In this document: positions 62,235 to 64,000 of the stretch, piece by piece
Layout: each line of letters opens with the position of its first letter
How positions within the stretch are numbered: the stretch's first letter is position 1
Source: an uncultured Collinsella sp.
Lineage (GTDB): Bacteria > Actinomycetota > Coriobacteriia > Coriobacteriales > Coriobacteriaceae
DNA: 64,000 nt
NCBI GenBank assembly: GCA_934668695.1
Contig: CAKUOD010000010.1
Location: forward strand, 1 to 64,000
Direction of reading: 5' to 3'
Made by a program: the position numbers and the translations under genes
The notes under the pieces: model-generated
What the model was told of the DNA's origin: nothing
What the model saw: the letters and a program-made list of their open reading frames with translations, nothing else
Databases searched by the model: none

Positions 62235-63002
62235 CTAGTTGAACTGCTCGCGGTACGCCTTGCAGACCTCATCGACCGGGCCGTCCATGCGAAGGTCACC
62301 CTTCTCAATCCAAACTGCACGCTGGCAGATGCGCTCAACCTGCTCCATGGAGTGCGAAACAAACAGAACCGTCACGTCGCCGCTCTGGATAAAGTGCTGG
62401 ATGCGGGCCTCGCACTTCTGCTGGAAGAACACATCACCGACGGACAGCGTCTCGTCAACGATCAGAATATCGGGCTCGGTAATCGTCGCGATTGCAAAGG
62501 CAATACGCGCCACCATACCCGAGGAGAAGTTCTTGAGCGGCATGTCGACAAAGTTCTGCAGCTCAGCGAACTCGATAATGCCGTCAAAGTTGGCGTCGAT
62601 GAACTCCTTGGTATAGCCGAGCAGGGCGCCGTTCAGATAGATGTTCTCGCGGGCTGTCAGCTCGGGGTCAAAGCCGGCACCAAGCTCAATCAGCGGCGCG
62701 ATGTTACCGTGCACTTTAACGCTGCCCTCGCTGGGCTCAAGCACGCCAGCGATGATCTTGAGCATCGTAGACTTACCGGAACCATTGGTGCCAACCAGAC
62801 CCACGACCTCGCCACGATGAATATCAAACGAGATGTGCTTAAGTGCCCTAAACTCCTCAAAGAACAGCTCGTGCTTGGCAAGCTTAATGAAGTACTCCTT
62901 GAGGTTGGTCAGCGACTCGGACGCCATGTTAAAGATCATGGTGACGTCGTCGACCTCGACAGCCAGAGGCTGCTCGCTGTAATCAACAACAGATTCAGTC
63001 AT
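62235..63002 (-). CDS. ABC-2 polysaccharide exporter ATPase (Wzt/TagH-like)
   Basis: Powers export of a lipid-linked surface polysaccharide or teichoic-acid-like polymer. Walker A GTNGSGKST, signature NFSSGMVARIAFAIA, Walker B ILIVDETLS and the switch SHSM are complete. The Gly-Asp-Val-Phe after Walker B is typical of the Wzt/TagH/RfbE subgroup. No C-terminal carbohydrate-binding domain is present (255 residues). ATG 63002 follows AAGGAG by seven bases. Partner of the permease upstream. Confidence 0.92.
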   Translation of the reverse strand: MTESVVDYSEQPLAVEVDDVTMIFNMASESLTNLKEYFIKLAKHELFFEEFRALKHISFDIHRGEVVGLVGTNGSGKSTMLKIIAGVLEPSEGSVKVHGNIAPLIELGAGFDPELTARENIYLNGALLGYTKEFIDANFDGIIEFAELQNFVDMPLKNFSSGMVARIAFAIATITEPDILIVDETLSVGDVFFQQKCEARIQHFIQSGDVTVLFVSHSMEQVERICQRAVWIEKGDLRMDGPVDEVCKAYREQFN

Positions 63003-63013
63003 CACAGCACTCC

Positions 63014-63859
63014 TTAGATGTAGAGGATGAACTTGCGCTCGGACTTATGGAACACGGTGTAGCCAATAACAAGCGCAAGGACCGCCCAAGCGACGCACAT
63101 ACCAAACGTCAAAAGCGAGGGCGTAGTCTGGAACAGGAAGATATCACGCATAAACTGCAGGTAGTTGTACATGGGGTTCGCATACACCAAGATCCGAACG
63201 ATATGCGGCATCTGAGCAACAAAGTCGGTCGTCCAGAAAATAGGCGTGATATAGGTCCAAGCCGTGATGACAACACTCCACAGATGCATAACGTCGCGGA
63301 AAAAGACCGTGAGGGCCGAGAGCATCATACCCAGGCCCATGCAGAAGCACATAAGCAGCAGCAGGCAGACCGGCAGCAGAATCAGATGCCAAGAAGGCAT
63401 AACATGGAACCACAGCATAACGATGGCAACGGCGACCAGCGAGAAGGCAAAGTTAACCAGCGAGAAGAGCACCTTCTGTACTGGGAAGACCCAACGGTGC
63501 ACCTTAACCTTCTTGAGCAGCGGGGCAGCACCCACGATCGACGTCAGGGCCTGGTTCGTAGACTCGGACATGACGGCAAAGGTAACGTTACCCACGATCA
63601 AGTACAGCGGGTACATCTCGGGCGTAATCGAGCCATTGCGGCCCTGGGCAAAAATCGTCGAGAACACGATGGCCATGACGATCATCATCAGAAGCGGGTT
63701 GAGCACCGACCATGCGACGCCCAGAACGCTACGGCGATACTTGATCTTAAAATCCTTGGTAACCAGCTGACGAAGGATAAACGCGTCCTTCTCAAATTCG
63801 TTCTTAGCAAACGTCGCAGGCAGACTGCGAGTTTCTTGTTGCTTTGTCTGATCCGACAC
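63014..63859 (-). CDS. ABC-2 polysaccharide exporter permease (Wzm/TagG-like)
   Basis: Six-helix ABC-2 permease. The N-terminal LRQLVTKDFKIKYRRSVLGVAWSVLNPL motif region (two conserved blocks) and the C-terminal NPMYNYLQFMRDIF are those of TagG/Wzm proteins. GTG 63859 is eight bases after AGGAG, giving 281 residues; the longer frame to 63922 has no site and would cross the -10. Eleven bases separate it from the ATPase gene. Confidence 0.92.
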   Translation of the reverse strand: MSDQTKQQETRSLPATFAKNEFEKDAFILRQLVTKDFKIKYRRSVLGVAWSVLNPLLMMIVMAIVFSTIFAQGRNGSITPEMYPLYLIVGNVTFAVMSESTNQALTSIVGAAPLLKKVKVHRWVFPVQKVLFSLVNFAFSLVAVAIVMLWFHVMPSWHLILLPVCLLLLMCFCMGLGMMLSALTVFFRDVMHLWSVVITAWTYITPIFWTTDFVAQMPHIVRILVYANPMYNYLQFMRDIFLFQTTPSLLTFGMCVAWAVLALVIGYTVFHKSERKFILYI

Positions 63860-63898
63860 GGATGCAACTCCTTTACTCGTAATCGTTGACAAACGAAC

Positions 63899-63904
63899 AG
63901 TATA
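63899..63904 (-). promoter_or_regulatory. -10 of the polysaccharide exporter genes
   Basis: TATACT on the minus strand, 40 bases before the GTG; -35 not clear. The remaining 96 bases to the window edge show no gene; a plus-strand TATACT at 63984 could drive a gene beyond the edge. Confidence 0.45.
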
Positions 63905-64000
63905 GACCCGACGGCCATGCAAACGATTCGCGCAACAAAACTGGAGAACTAACCCACATCTTAGGATGCCAAGCCCAAACGGCTATACTTTCAGGGATTG

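Overview
The window looks like a core chromosomal segment of a high-GC, rod-shaped, fermentative actinobacterium. Class Coriobacteriia, probably Collinsella or a close relative, is my best guess. The guess rests on GC-rich codon use, an MreB/RodA shape cluster, a two-subunit GlyQ/GlyS glycyl-tRNA synthetase, TrmFO, PPDK with its regulatory protein, AdhE, and gene order. No marker gene that would fix the genus is present.

Layout. 1-510: a terminator from an upstream unit, a decayed REP-associated (Y1/IS200-like) transposase fragment held between 25-bp inverted repeats, and the adhE control region. 511-4012 (+): adhE and a small-molecule phosphotransferase. 4187-14284 (-): rpsB-tsf, then pyrH-frr-uppS-cdsA-dxr-rseP-ispG-proS (translation, undecaprenyl phosphate, CDP-diacylglycerol and MEP isoprenoid steps). 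14514-19723 (-): yraN-comM-dprA-trmFO-xerC. 19913-21136 (-): rplS, rnhB. 21346-28356 (-): glyQ-glyS, ppsR, ppdK. 28416-30906 (-): rpsP-khpA-rimM-trmD-lepB. 31147-32361 (+): dinB. 32461-36462 (-): rplU-rpmA, then obgE-nadD-yqeK-rsfS. 36530-46134 (-): the mreB-mreC-mreD-mrdA-rodA shape cluster, followed by an uncharacterised gene and two radical-SAM-associated genes. 46250-52185 (-): two membrane-anchored proteins (TPR and double zinc ribbon) around a cyclophilin, then a CtpE-like P-type ATPase and tRNA-Arg(CCG). 52543-60980 (+): an eight-gene operon with the whole shikimate pathway plus tyrA and pheA. 61042-63859 (-): an acyltransferase, tRNA-Arg(TCT) and an ABC-2 polysaccharide exporter.

How the genes work together. 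PPDK makes PEP from pyruvate, its regulator sits beside it, and PEP is one of the two substrates of the DAHP synthase that opens the aro operon. AdhE disposes of reductant. dxr, ispG, uppS and cdsA feed the lipid carriers and phospholipids used by the MreBCD-PBP2-RodA elongation machinery and by the polysaccharide exporter.

Most of the window is ordinary housekeeping DNA. The observations most worth a second look are regulatory or architectural: an identical 12-base operator core near adhE and, in palindromic form, between ppsR and ppdK; an orphan terminator hairpin directly in front of the aro operon; an xerC gene whose only sensible start is ATA overlapping the trmFO stop; an RseP with an inserted winged-helix-like segment; an AroE-AroK fusion; and a P-type ATPase with a long, very basic tail. 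No CRISPR array, prophage or complete insertion sequence is visible.
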